Shown here one piece after another: positions 24,468 through 37,000 of a stretch of 64,000 nucleotides of DNA. Source of the stretch: Spongospora subterranea f. sp. subterranea (lineage: Eukaryota > Endomyxa: Phytomyxea > Phytomyxea > Plasmodiophorida). The notes under the pieces are model-generated. The model had not been told where the DNA came from and made no database searches. It worked only from the letters and a program-made list of their open reading frames with translations. Location: positions 124,001-188,000 of the forward strand of contig JAUGWO010000046.1 in the NCBI GenBank assembly GCA_049724395.1, in the 5' to 3' direction. Positions within the stretch are counted from its first letter, which is position 1; every line of letters starts with the position of its first letter. A program made the translations under genes and the position numbers.

Positions 24468-27047
24468 GCTCCGAATTCAAATTCCTTACGGGTACCGGTC
24501 GTTCGATCACCTCACAAATCGGCGCGCCGTCTCACTATGTAATCCCAATCGTCGTTGGCAGACAAATTCCCAGCCGCTGGATTACTCCGTTATCGTTATC
24601 AACCCAGCAAGAAATGCATAAAATTAGCAGAGGCAGCAGCAACCAAGGCCGCAACCCACGCAATTATTAGTCAAACTTTGCTGCTGACTGAGTGGTGAGA
24701 AGTGTACGAGTCGGTGATATATGGTCACGTCATGAGATGGGCAAGTTGCCGTTTCAGGTGCAATCCTTTGCACTCGATTCCAATCTGCTCAATCAATTTG
24801 TTATCCAATGGCTCTGTCGTTATAGTACATTAACCCACCTAGGTCATTGCTCCACATGCCAATGTGTTCGTGGTTACTGTAGTACTGTTCTATACTCTCT
24901 TTTCAAAAATATTTTCAAATTTCACGGAGTAGCAATGGCGAATATATGATTGCTGATGAAGTTTAATTCACTGCAAACACTTTTGGCCATTTTGCATCGC
25001 GAACCGAAGCAATTCAGTAGCCGCCAGGTTTCCATTCAATAATCGACCAGCTATACGCCATTCTATTGCAAATGGCAAAAAATAATACCAAAGCCGAGCA
25101 GAGAAACTGGCGTTGTAGGCATCTTTATTGAGAATTGAAGTGTCGAACCCTTGATAAATTAATCCGCCGTTCTAAACCGTCGGTTGCTCGCATCGCACAG
25201 GTTTCAAATGACGAGTAAACACTGCAGACTTCTCAAGTATGCGAATTTAACCTGTGAATTCGGTTCGTTTAGAAGGAGCTTCATCGCATGAAAACTTTGA
25301 GGAGACCGTATTTTTTTTGGGATTTCTGAAATCAAAATGAAACATTGGTGCATGAGGTTGCACAATTAAGTTTCAGATGTTAGTTTAACACCTTTGGTGA
25401 CAACTACTTTTGCAGAAAAGTGCCATATCGGTAGGAGTGGACACTTAACACTTATCGATGTACTGTATCAGTGTATGCACTCCAGCCAGTACGTACACTC
25501 GTACAGTAGACTTCAGGTGTGGCTATTCGCCATTCCGCCGCACGCTTGGTTACCCCGTACAACTCCGGTCTCCATAGCATGCCCTTCTTCACTCCTTCCA
25601 TCCGCTCCAAACCCCGAGTCTCTGTTTGGCAACATCTACCGAATCCGATATTCAGTTAACAGCCATAAAAAATCGTCTGATGCTGTCGAAAATTTTGCTC
25701 GATATTTCGGGTTCACATCTGGGTTTTCTGTGGCTTATAATTCGCATCCCTTCTCCATGCTTAACTGCGCGTCCTGCATGGCGCGGGGTCCAACATTTGG
25801 CAGCGGGCCAGGTTGCAATGCAAAACATGAATCACTCACGAAGGAGGAAAAAACTCAGTTTCCGTACACGTAATACGTGAATTTCACCGTTGATCTAAAG
25901 TTTGGGGATTACGTAATTAATCACCAATGCATGAATCACAACCATGTCATCAATACTGCACTGATCACTTCCGTTGGTGGCTCATTGATCATTAACCACT
26001 GTTATTTCGACATGGTCTTAGCGGTAAGGAGCTGCACTTCGGCTTCGATCCGCACTGCAGAGTCTCATCGAGGCCAGATATGCTGTCCGAAATCGAACCA
26101 AAATCGACAGCAGGTCAATTGTCGATACGCCACCAAAGAATTATCATTCGTAGGTTGTTTAACAGCCCATCGTGTTAGTTTATTGCTTCCATGGAACAAG
26201 AAGATACGGTAGAACTATTGTTAACGAGATATTAAAAAGGTTGACCAAACCTATGTTGCTGCTATTTTATTGAGCTACAAACCACAACTATGCGCTCATA
26301 GATTTCATTCGTTCGACATCAGAACCGACAATGAAAGTCGACAATGAAAGTCGCTATCGCAATCACGATTGCCGACTTCCCTGTAATGGGTTTGATCACC
26401 CGTATGATCGTCTGATTATAAAATTCCGTTGCATTAAGGAGCTTTGTGTTTACAGCGATTACCTTTCGTGCATCCTAGCGTCCTCCTCCTGTTTTCTAAG
26501 GAATCAAGAGGTGGTGAACTTTATTTTCAACGACATTGACAGGGGAATGTTACCAATCCGAAACGGCAAAATATATTGTGATTTCTGGCAGTATGCTTGC
26601 TCAGGAATGCTAACTACGTACAGTTATAAACAAAAAACTACAATGCTTGGGATGTTTCCTGTCACTGTTATCTGCCTTGAAGAAGCAATCCATACCGCGA
26701 AAAACAAAAGTTATTCGTATTATTATTTGATAGTCTCAGCTCAATGAGTACAATCTGAAGTGAATCGTTCGAACCCGAGAAGGAATGTTGAAGTAACGAA
26801 GAGAGCACAGGCATGTAACGGTACATGTGTTTTACTGCACAGACGTGAGTTGTTGACTGTCACCACACCAGTGCTGAAATGTACAGTGTATCGCTACCCA
26901 GTGTTGATTACTCAGAGATCATAGACTCATCAGAAGTCCATTACCTGTCAAATCAACCTCAGGTCGTCATCAGCGAAATACTCAAGGCAGGAAAAATCGT
27001 TTGAAAGCGACGTTTTTTGCAGTGAATGCGCGCGGTCGATACGTAGA
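24468..27047. other. Region without a supported gene
   Basis: About 2.6 kb with no recognisable protein. Open frames on the plus strand (25394-25873, 26331-26747) are Cys/Ser-rich and show no family resemblance. The minus strand has almost nothing open. A short GTAC-rich tract with GTACTGTATCAGTGTATG occurs at 25460-25510. Probably intergenic, promoter and possibly decayed element sequence upstream of the divergent coiled-coil gene and TRIM37. Confidence 0.5.
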
Positions 27048-29203
27048 ATGCCGGATGAGGCGTTGGGAGCGAGGCGGTTAGCCGTCCCGATGCCATCCAG
27101 CCCAGCTAGCGGAGAAATGGACGAACTTCTTCGATGCTTTATATGTTTTGATCGTGTCCAAGATGCGCATTTGTAATTTATATTTGGTTTTCAATGTGGT
27201 TGATAACCAAGTCTTTTTTTTATTTTAATATAGGTGTCCGTCATGCAGTAGCATGTGTTGCAGGGAGTGCATTATTAGATGGCTAACTGAACGCAAACCT
27301 TTATGCCCACATTGCCAGACTGAATTACGAGTTGAACATTTAGTAAATTGCCGCTTTGTCCAAGATTTAACAAAAGCTGTAGACAGGCTTCAATCTTCTT
27401 TGGGAGGATCTCGAGAGATTTGCACTGTATGGGCGTTTCAAGAGTGTTTGGATTATTCAATTTATATGCTGCATTAGACGCATCGGATCGAATTGCTCTA
27501 TTTTTGTGTGGATTGCTCAGAGAGCATTTGTGCAGACTGCGCTATGTTTAGCTCCGCCCATTCTGGTCACGAATTTGAAAAGCTAGCCGATGTTCATGAA
27601 AGACATGCACAATTAGTTCAAAACGGCATTGCAAAGAGACTATCGAATCAAGGCTTGCGGTTTTGAAACAGCTGAAAGGGTCAATCGACGCAAACATATC
27701 TGCCGTCAATGCTGCCAAAGACGATGCATGCTACACTCTGCAGAACATCTGCCAATTAATGGAGAAAAGTATCATGCAACAACTTAAGGATAAACTGCTC
27801 ATTTTGGATTCTCAAAAAAACGATGCCATAAAAGAGGTTGGTTTAATCTCTCAAACGTCGTATATCAATGTTGACCAATCAATTTTTTAGATAAGTATGC
27901 TGGAGTCAATTGTTCATGAACTTGGCTGTCATCTGGACCTCAGTATCTGCACAAAGAGCGAGCTTATACGCAAAACTCCTCAACTCACTGCAATGACAAA
28001 AAGCATTCAAGATGACCCTATATCAAAACGATTTTGCCTGGAACATGTTTCCGAATGCTTTCAGTCAGAGGTACTGTTTGCAGGTTTGTTTCTATTTTTA
28101 TTAATTTTGTTGCAGTTGATTCCAGCCTTCAGTGAGTCGACTTTCGTGATTCCCAACTTCGTTGAAGCGTTGTCGCGCGAAGAGGTGGTGTACAGTGAAC
28201 CGTTGTTCCGTAATTGCTTAACGTGGCGATTAAAAGTTTATCCTAACGGAAATGGAACTGCGCGCGACGTGTTCATCAGCGTATTCCTTGAACTTTGCAC
28301 TGGGCTGAATGGGCCAGAACAGATTGAATATGCAGTGCAGATGGTCTGTTTGGCAGCTGATTAATAATATAGTTTAATATTGTATTTAGGTTAATCACAA
28401 AGATTCAGGCAAAGCCATTCTGAGAAGGTTTTGTTCTAAATTCGAAGTAGGCGAAAGCTGGGGCTACAATAGGTGAAAAAAGTTGTAGTTGTGAATGCAT
28501 TTTTAACTTTGAAATGGTGCAGATTTTTTCGCATCGATGTACTGATTCGGGACGGCTATCTTTCAGTCGATGGCTCTCTCGTCCTAAAGTTCTTTGTCAG
28601 ACCTCCATCAATGTTTCTGGCGAATCAAGAGCAACAAAGGTGCATCCACATTACTGTGGATCCAGTCCGCCGTGTTGATTCACCTTACCAAGGTACATTG
28701 ATCGACTAGAGCATATTCAATCTTGCCAGCGACGGGCAATCCGCAGTTTGAGAAAACGTCTCTATCTGATGGCGCTCCCATTTGCAAACCAATCGATTTC
28801 AAAAGAATTAACTGAAGACGAGTGCGCAGAGCAGGCCCCAGATGTAGAAACAGGGAACAAAGATGACCTCAGTGTTTACGCGGAAGAGGGGTTTCATGAA
28901 TCCAGCATTGAACGATATTCAGAGTCTGGTAGGGCTGACAATAGTTTGAGGTTCTGGTAATCACAAGTTTTAGAATATTCGGAAGACGAAGATGATAGCG
29001 ATGAGGAACCAGCTGAAGGACCCGAATCTCCTGGAGCAGGTGAATGTTCGACACTTTTCGCTCAAGCAGAGGACGATCTTGAACCTGAACCAGAATACCC
29101 ATGTCACTCACATAGTGAGCCTTCAACGGTCTCAAATTGCCAGGAGTCGCCTAAAATTGATAAGACTTCCACCCAGACGATAATTAATGAACAGCCCACT
29201 TGA
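27048..29203 (+). CDS. TRIM37: TRIM37-type E3 ubiquitin ligase, spliced
   Basis: RING/B-box/coiled-coil/MATH protein matching TRIM37, an E3 ubiquitin ligase acting on centriole assembly and peroxisome import in animals. Starting at ATG 27048, the RING finger is CFICFDRVQDAHL joined by an intron to CPSCSSMCCRECIIRWLTE...CPHC. An intron donor GTATGG after ICT joins to THRIELLYFCVDCSESICAD and the AHSGHEFEKL end, completing the B-box zinc ligands. A coiled coil follows, then the MATH domain: NCLTWRLKVYPNGNG, VFISVFLELCTGL, KFEVGESWGYN|RFFRIDVLI and LKFFVRPPSMFL. The C-terminal tail is acidic (EDEDDSDEEPAEGPE). The stop is TGA at 29201-29203. All zinc ligands appear present. Two later ATGs are in frame, so the start may be shorter. 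Confidence 0.88.
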
Positions 29204-29280
29204 ATGAGAAACTGCCCGGTCAAAAATAACGTTGGCAAATCGTTGGTTATACTGTATTACATAAGACAAAACAGTTATTT

Positions 29281-30849
29281 TTAACGCCAAAGGGGAAAAA
29301 CTTGCGTAACTGATTCGCGACTGTCACCCACAGAAAATTTTAGCTCGACTTCGAAATGCCGACGCCAGAAACTTTGTCTCCGAATGTCCATTGTCCCATT
29401 AACCATGTCACCTTCTTCGACTCTAACAGGAGTAGTCAAAATGAAAGTTACCTGCGGCGACAATTAACAGCGATAATTCAAAGTGATTACACAAATTACT
29501 TGACGCCAATGAGTGGACTTATGCATTGGGGATGTGGAAAGAACAAGCGTTTTGGCACCTTCATCAGGACTACCTCGAAATTCGCAATCGAACCATCCAC
29601 CAAAACCGTGCATTGTTCCCGATTTTACAATTTTGAAATGGAAAGAACCCCTGCAGCGGGATCAGTTGGGTTCAAAGAAACACACAGTATACATCTAACT
29701 TCATAGATTCTAAAGACTCAACACTCGCCGTGGCCATGTCAATAGAAGTGACAAGGACATTGGAAGCGAGGCATTCTGATTCTTCAATGATTCGGTCAAA
29801 TATAGGTTTTGAAAAGAAATCCGTGATTGCATGCTCCTTCAGCCCTGACATCTGAACCAATATTAATGAAAACATGAAACAAAAAGTAGATATTGCCAAC
29901 CTTGAGCCCATAGACATCGTCCCAAAAAGCAATTTTGTTATCATAAAATTCTTTGACGTCAATTGGAGCGAAATAAATATTTCCAAGCGACGGCATCATC
30001 AGACCACCAGGAGCTAGATACTTTTCCCTTGCAGAAAGGACCGAAGCAATCATGGATTCGCAAATTAAAAGCGTTCCCATCCATTCGGAAATAATAACGT
30101 CGACCTTTTCAACAGGCAAAACGATCTCTTCAATTTTGCCTAATGATTCATTAAGAAACAGATCAAAGGTATAAGAGGGTTTCGCACCTTTGATTAGGGT
30201 GATTTTATCACTGAGATTGTTTTCATTGACCACTACTCGAGCGTGTTCAATTACACTGGATGCATCAATCGCATAGACATGCTTGGCGCCAGAGTTGGCG
30301 CAAAACAAGGACAGAACTCCAGAGCCGCAGCCAATGTCAAGGACAATTTTATCTTTCATGAAGTCAGAAGCAATATTAACCGCCTCCTTATAACCCAAAG
30401 TACGAGAGGTATCCTGATGCCGGCATTCGAGTGTCAGCAGATCTGACAGAGTAATAATCGTTGCGAAAAATACCTGAAGCATTTCCAAATGAATGCTCAA
30501 ATTGCTATAGCCCTCAAAATACTCGTCGTCTTGATAATTGCAATTTAAAGTAGTGTCGGAAGCCGTAGGGACAAATGGAGGAATGTTCGATACATAATTG
30601 GAGGGGAAAAATCCAGAAGTAGATTCAACTTTGCCAGTCTTGGAAACAATCTTGCCTTTGCACCATTCCTGTTATAATAGATAAGAAATCCTCGATGGCA
30701 ACATTATCGCATCAATTACGGCTGAGTATTGATATTCGACCAAAATATTATCTCCGGCGCGGAATGAAAGCTCTGAGTCATTTTTGCCTTTGAAATCGTA
30801 TTGCGCTATTGTTACGATCGCATTCCGCGACGAAGGAACCTGACCCCAT
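29281..30849 (-). CDS. PRMT2: PRMT2-type protein arginine methyltransferase with N-terminal SH3 domain
   Basis: Type I-like arginine N-methyltransferase with the SH3-PRMT layout of PRMT2. The start ATG at 30849 is followed by a 34-nt intron (30806-30839) joining in frame to the SH3 domain: AQYDFKGKNDSELSFRAGD, then EWCKGKIV and GFFPSNYVS. The catalytic part shows YFEGYSNLSIHLEML, SAM motif I VLDIGCGSGVLSLFCANSG, the double-E loop SEWMGTLLICESM, the THW loop STHWRQ, and the family end TQVFPLWR before the stop at 29281. Both catalytic glutamates are present, so it should be active. It lies tail to tail with TRIM37 (77 nt apart), and its start is only 4 nt from the stop of the next gene upstream. 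Confidence 0.87.
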
Positions 30850-30853
30850 TTTA

Positions 30854-31333
30854 TCAGCTATACTTGAAGGATTCCAACGATTGAGGGCTCACAGAGCATT
30901 CCATAGGAGTAGAATCTGATGATGCAGATGAATAAACGCGTAAGCAAAATGTATACTGGTCAGCAAGACTTTTTAAGAGCTCAATATCGAAGGGGACAAC
31001 AACTCCTTCATTTGCCACTGATGTTGTGCTCTCGGGCTATACATGGAATTATTGAAAACACAATTACAAAATAAGAGAAGCAACGAGTCCTAACATCTCT
31101 TCCTTCAGTAATTTCAAGTTTGTTTTGAGGTTCAGGGTATATGACCAACCCTAACTGCACATAGCTTTCCAACATAAACTCCCTGTGGATGAGCTGCATT
31201 GAAGTCAAACATTGCAACAAAAATGGGAGCAGGCCGAGAGTTGAAAAACCTGTTCTAAGGTATCGGCAGAGGATGGAATCATGAATTTACTGATCATCAC
31301 GCCATATTGGATATTGATACATGGAGGAAGCAT
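30854..31333 (-). CDS. Small hypothetical protein, three exons
   Basis: Three consecutive pieces join in frame with GT-AG introns: MLPPCINIQYGVMISKFM...LEQ | LIHREFMLESYVQLGLVIYP...EGRD | PESTTSVANEG...LADQYTFCLRVYSSAS, ending FKYS-stop at 30854. Product about 118 residues, with a hydrophobic/aromatic middle, no clear signal peptide or membrane span, and a Ser-rich end. No family recognised. The stop lies 4 nt upstream of the PRMT2 start on the same strand, so the two genes must overlap in UTR or share a transcript. Confidence 0.5.
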
Positions 31334-32009
31334 GGTCGTGATTCACCAACGAACGAAACGGTTAGAAAATGCACCAATTGGTCTATCCTATTTGTTGAGC
31401 ACGTATATTTGCAGATGGCAATGTCTGTAAATGTCGATGACCTCAGACGATGACCGAATTACTCAAGAAATGATTTCCCACTGAATGATATGTGTGTATA
31501 AGTCACGGCTCATTCCTCAATATTACCACTGCGCATATATACACTTCTCCAACGAAACTGCGCCTGCGCATCAGATGGGTACAGTAGCTTGTGTATATTA
31601 CTGCGCATCTGCCGATGTGTACATATCTCTCGACTTCGTACCAGTCACCTACAGATTGTCGTATTGGTAGTTCGAGACCATACAGGACAAACAACCAGGA
31701 TTATCCCTCTTGGACTCTTGAACAATACAACTGTTGATGTTATTGATGAATTTTCTGCCTCGTTACACCTATGAACGATTTCCCAGGGACTGATCTTGCC
31801 CACTGTACGGTGGTTTAAGTTCCTGCCACGCGTGGCAAACTCCCGTGACTTCTGAACTCATTGGACGACCAAAGTGGCGTGGTTTTCGGGCCACAATTCA
31901 AGGTTCAGGTTGTGGCCCGGCCTGTTACCCGATAAGATGAAAAAGATGTCAAATTGTAAATGAGAGCGACGCCGCCACTAACTCCATCCGTTCTCAATCA
32001 ATTAGCCGT

Positions 32010-32400
32010 TTAATCTTTATTTGGGTGTGATCCCCGTATTATGCTGTGTTTTGGCAATAATGGCCAAAATGACATACCTGATGCATTTCGTAGTGAATCA
32101 TCGCCGTTGTCAACTCCAGCCCCGAGTTCGTCATTATCACCACCATCGTTGAATGCCAGCCCAGCTCCTACCGCAATCCCGACTACGACGGTGAACATCG
32201 CGATCTGTGTTTCCAGCTGGAATTTGAAGGCGGTGGAGAACTTCACCTTGTGGATATTCAGGTGTGGACTCACTTATGATGGTTGTCAACGGGAAAGCAG
32301 CACGAAAGTATTCAGGAGATCTGGGAGATATCATGTTAGTCCAGCCCGACGGTGGGTTCCACTTTATCTTGACGCTGCCTTTTTCGGCTGTTGAGAGCCA
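32010..32400 (-). CDS. Candidate small gene with possible membrane helix
   Basis: Minus-strand exons begin MALNSRKRQRQDKVEPTVG (ATG near 32400) or run in another frame as SVKIKWNPPSGWTNMI, with a strong donor GTGAGT near 32275. Downstream, IAMFTVVVGIAVGAGLAF would form a membrane helix followed by a Gly/Asp-rich tail, ending near 32010. I could not settle the joins, so the product is uncertain. Confidence 0.3.
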
Positions 32401-32423
32401 TGTACTGTGATTACACACCTTTA

Positions 32424-32738
32424 TGGAGTTAACGCTTTCTCCTCTTTGTGACGCCACGTGTTTACAGGCGACCTCCAATCTCCCAACATTTCACAGGCCA
32501 TCCGTCTTCTCAACATCTTTTGTGCACGAGTTCTTCACAGCATTCCATGATCGGCTTGTTGCTCACGGGTATCCGCGTCACCGGTTCACCCTGGCGCTGA
32601 TAGCGTTCTCATCAAGCCGATCCTGGAATGCTGTGAGGAACTCGCGCATGGAAGATGTTGAGAAGCCTGTGAAATGTTGGGAGATTGGAGGTCACCTGTA
32701 AACACGTGGCGTCACAAGAGGAGAAAGCGTAAACTCCA
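32424..32738. repeat. Foldback inverted repeat, arms about 130 nt
   Basis: Left arm 32424-32558 (135 nt) and right arm 32613-32738 (126 nt) are reverse complements apart from scattered substitutions and a gap of several bases; the spacer is 54 nt (32559-32612). The arms share gacgccacgtgtttacagg and ctcccaacatttcacagg. The plus strand can be read as HEFFTAFHDRLVAHGYPRHR, hinting at element origin, but no family is certain. The size and short spacer match the foldback at 4400-4685. Confidence 0.85.
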
Positions 32739-32739
32739 C

Positions 32740-33707
32740 AATTACAGAAAAGGAGAAACGAAGAAGGCTTTAAGTTGCTACAATTGTGGGCGCACCTCAA
32801 CAATCAGTTCAATCGATCGGAGACACCTTCTTTGGAAACACTGTGTACGCTTATACCGAAAATGGAGCGACTACGTGACGCGATCTGGCAGGAACAGTAC
32901 CGTCGCGCTTCTGATCTTCCTCACGCGGAAGAGGTCAACGATCAAGAAATCGATTGGCACATTCGACGGCCGATTCTATCACTTCCCGACGATCGTTTGG
33001 GGCAAATTCCTACATGCAGCTGTGCTGATTTCACCTCCAGCCTAATACCATGCGCAGACATCTGTGCTGTATTTTTGAATCTCTTTGCAGTAGATAACCT
33101 GCATCAACGCTGGAAAATTGATAGCCACCAGGTTCACAGCAAAGCTTGATTGAAGCTGAATATTACGGCAGCTGCTCGTGACGACAATGGTCGTCCTCAG
33201 ACGATTCCAAATCCTGCACAATTTTGCTTGGACATGGCGGTATATCAAAGCATTGTATACCCAGCCAATGCAGATGTTCAATACACCAAAATTAACAATC
33301 TTTGGAAGACGGTCTAACCACATGCCATCAAAAATGAGCACACGTACAAGCTATTGACAATGAATCTCATTTCATTTCGAAATAGCCTACATGGAGATGG
33401 GAGTCCGGCCTTTATAGAAAATGATAACATTCAAACCGAGCCTCTCAATGTTCCTGTACTGCCACCCAGGAAAAGAGGCAGAGGTGCAGACGATGTAAAT
33501 AGGTATTGAACTGTTAACAAGCTAAGTTGTCCTTCTTTTAAACAATTGACTTTGAATAGATCAGCGTTGACTCGGCGCAAGGGTAAATGCTCAGCTGTAT
33601 CAAGGCTGGTGCAAGTCCAATCAACAATCATCGTGCTGGAAGCTCCAGATGCCCTTTTAATGCCCCAACATGACCAAATTCAAAGAATACATACATTGAT
33701 GCAGTAA
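32740..33707 (+). CDS. Unidentified nuclear-type protein, several exons
   Basis: Plus-strand exons with clear coding character: LQLWAHLNNQFNRSETPSLE, IPKMERLRDAIWQEQYRRAS and DWHIRRPILSLPDD (about 32775-33010); NGRPQTIPNPAQFCLDMAVY (about 33185-33310); GSPAFIENDNIQTEPLNVPV and PPRKRGRGADDVNR (about 33385-33505). The last joins through an in-frame GTATTG...AATAG intron to SALTRRKGKCSAVSRLVQVQ, ending TAA at 33705-33707. The basic PPRKRGRG...RRKGK stretch looks like a nuclear localisation signal. The start and two internal junctions are unresolved. No family recognised; a chromatin or transcription complex subunit would fit the composition, but that is a guess. Confidence 0.45.
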
Positions 33708-34082
33708 AAACCGTTTATGCAATATAGTAAGAATATAGGAGTAATATTCACGCACTGCTCTGGTGCCTTCGAGCGAGAATACAATGCTCAGCATAAGATA
33801 TTTAAGAAACGAACCACAGTGACAAACTACAAATTGATTCTGAGCCGCATCAAATAAGAATGTCCTTTCCTCGGTTTTTTACTTTCTGTTCAGTTTACCA
33901 AGACGCTCGTACACACACTATTTTCCGTGGCCAGATCCTAATCTTGCCCCGCGCGGCAAGAACAGTGACACAGTGGAACAATGTACATCCAGTGGACGCG
34001 GTCATGGATTCTATATATAGCTCGTACAGTGCCAAATCAGATGTTGTAGAAAGATGACGGTGATGGTGGCTGCGCTATTATA

Positions 34083-37000
34083 ATGTGTTCCAGACACCTG
34101 TCAGAGTTGAATTTATTGGCCATGGAATCGATTCAGGAATCGAACGAGTCTCCAGGAATGCCATCCGATTTTGTTGGTCCCGTCAACAGGGTCGTTAACT
34201 TATCAACTGATTCATGTGGTGTTCAGGCGATCCGCGATAATCGCCATTCCGTCTCTCCTCTGCGCACCGTGACGGTGTCATTTCCGGAATCTGGGAACGA
34301 ATCAGATAAATCAGTGACTGGCGCTGGCGACAGTCGACACCGTCAAAGCTGCTTATCTTACCACGATTTACGTAAAGCAACGTTCGAACGCGAATCCCGG
34401 AAGAAGCCTGCTGTACTGGCAGCCTTATATTCCTATGACTTTGAACTGATATCGTTTTGCTTTAGGAACTGGATCGAACAGAGTTTCTCCCTGCTGGATA
34501 TCAGAGGGTTAAAATTGAAGGTCTGTCTTATTTGAGATGCTTTATTCTTCTCTGTAGCCTGTCGTACAGATGATGGTAATGTGGCGGCGCCCGAGTTGAC
34601 ATCATTGCTTAGAATGGCGATCGATATTCGTCATCGCTATTACAATTATTCACTGAAGAGCGACTATGTTGCCAGCAATGGTACGGCAGTTATTCCGTTT
34701 TAATTCTGCAGCCATTCCAGTGAATGCTCTGCCGTAGACGACGATCCGTTCACTGATGAGGTTCCTCCTCCATCAACACACATCTTTGAGATGGTCGATG
34801 GCGTTTGCAATGCTTGGCAAACACCCGATAAATCGGGTCGTCCGTTTTTTGTTCGAAGCGTCAAGGAATTCTACGAAGATCTCGATGTATGTGCTCTACC
34901 GATATGTCAAATTCGCTTTCTTCTCATCAATGTTTCAGGTGATTTGTGATATTGTGGCCGATGGACCAACCAAAACATTCTGTTATAAAAGATTGCAAAT
35001 TCTGGATTCCAGATTCCTTTTGCATTCGACTCTAAATCAGAGGTTAGAATCTGAGGCGCAAAAGGTTTGAATATTGTAAAGACATCTCGATGTCTGTTGA
35101 CTTTGGCCAGATGGTGCCACATCGCGATTTTTATAATGTTCGAAAGATCGACAATCACGTCCACCATTCGGCATGTATGAACCAGAAGCATCTGCTGCGC
35201 TTCATCAAGAAGAAGTTGCGCGAGGAGGGCAGCACCATTTGCACGGAAAGGTAGTTAAGTCGATTCTCCAAATGACGCAAATTTTTCAACACTTGCGATT
35301 CTTTTTAGGGATGGTCTATCGCTAACGTTGAGAGAGGTAACTCAAGTTACGTTGTCCCAAGCTTTGGTTTCCGGTAATTGTGCCATTTTAAAAGGTGTTT
35401 AATACCCTCAACTTGACCGAGTACGATCTCAATATTGATGCGCTGGATATGCACGCCCACCAGGATTCGTTTCATCGATTCGATAAATTCAACCTGAAGT
35501 TGGTGCTTGCTGGTTCCTTTTTTGATTCGATGGGTGTTTTATTCTGGGACAGGTATAATCCTATAGGAGAAGCCCGACTCAGGGAAATCTTCATGAAAAC
35601 TGATAATCACATCAAGGGAAGGTTTTTGGCCGATATAACTAAAGAGGTGTTTACTGATTTAGAGTCGAACAAGTATCAATTCGCAGGTGTTTTTTCAAAG
35701 GATGTTTTGGTTTTGGCTGCTGTTTTGATCCTATCTTGTTAGAATATCGTTTATCTATTTATGGACGATCGATGTCGGAGTGGCCTAAGTTGGCTTCATG
35801 GGTTTGCGCTAACAGATTGTCTTCGCCAAATGTTCGATGGATGATTCAAATTCCTCGACTATTTGCTGTATATAAAGGGGCAGGAATACTGTCCAGCTTT
35901 CAGGAGGTCATCAATAACATTTTCCTTCCTTTATTCCACGTCACAATTGACCCCAGCTATGATATCAATTTACACAATTTCCTCAAGATGGTTGTAGCTT
36001 TCGATACCGTCGACGATGAAAGGTGAGCATCGAAATGGTGCAATGTCCTATTTCTAATTCATTTTAGTGCTCGGGAGCCAGTCCTGTTCTCCAGACTCCC
36101 TCTGCCTCAAGATTGGGATCTTCCCATTAATCCGCCTTACTCCATGTGGTCTTATTACATATACGCCAATCTTCAAGTCCTCAACCAGATTCGAAAGTCT
36201 CGCGGGTTCAACACCTTTGCATATCGCCCTCATGCGGTACAAGCTAGTTTACTTAAAACCAATTTATAGCCAACAGTTGAGCTGTAGGGCGAAGCCGGCG
36301 ATATCGACCATCTCGCTGTTGCATTTCTCACCTCCGAATCGGTATGAAGTTCCCATCATCGTCACTTGGCTTTGTGTTTTAATTTGAGATCAGATTGCAC
36401 ATGGAGTTATGCTTCGCAAGAGCCCTGTATTGCAGTATCTGTTTTATTTGACTCAGATCGGTATTTCTATGTCCCCGCTCAGCAACAACATGTTGTTTGT
36501 GCCTTATGATAAGAATCCGGTTGGTCCGCATGGATTGCTGCCCTTTCCGGTTTGATTATTGTGATCAGTTCCCTCGATTTTTCTCTCGAGGCCTAAAAGT
36601 GACAATCTCAACTGATGATCCCTTGTTGATTCATTTTACAAAGGTTGTCCCCCTTTCAACTTATATCATCACTACTCACTTATCAGATAGGAGCCTTTGT
36701 TAGAGGAGTATAGTGTCGCTACACAAGTCTGGAAGTTGAGCTCGGTTGATATGTGCGAAATCGCCTGTACCAGCGTTCGTATCAGCGGGTTTCAACACAG
36801 GTGCTTTGCAATTACCGAGATGTTATTGTTTTTGTTCAGGTTAGTTAGTTAATACTCGTATTTAGGTTCAAGAGTCATTGGCTTGGGCAGAATTATCGAC
36901 TGGTTGGCGCCGCCGGGAATGATATCACTTCGACAAACGTGCCTGATATCCGCATTGGATTCAGGAGGGAAATGTTTGAATCAGAACTTTGCTCATTGTT

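Noticed and set aside
25394-25873. 159-residue plus-strand open frame overlapped by another frame
   Set aside because: Two overlapping frames of similar length and no motif; neither is convincing.
26331-26747. 138-residue plus-strand open frame
   Set aside because: Longest frame in a gene-poor interval but Cys/Tyr-rich with no domain, no neighbouring exons and no good start context; chance frame is likely.
26750-26840. Possible tRNA on the minus strand (gggttcgaacg)
   Set aside because: Only a B-box-like word; no A-box or cloverleaf at the right distance.
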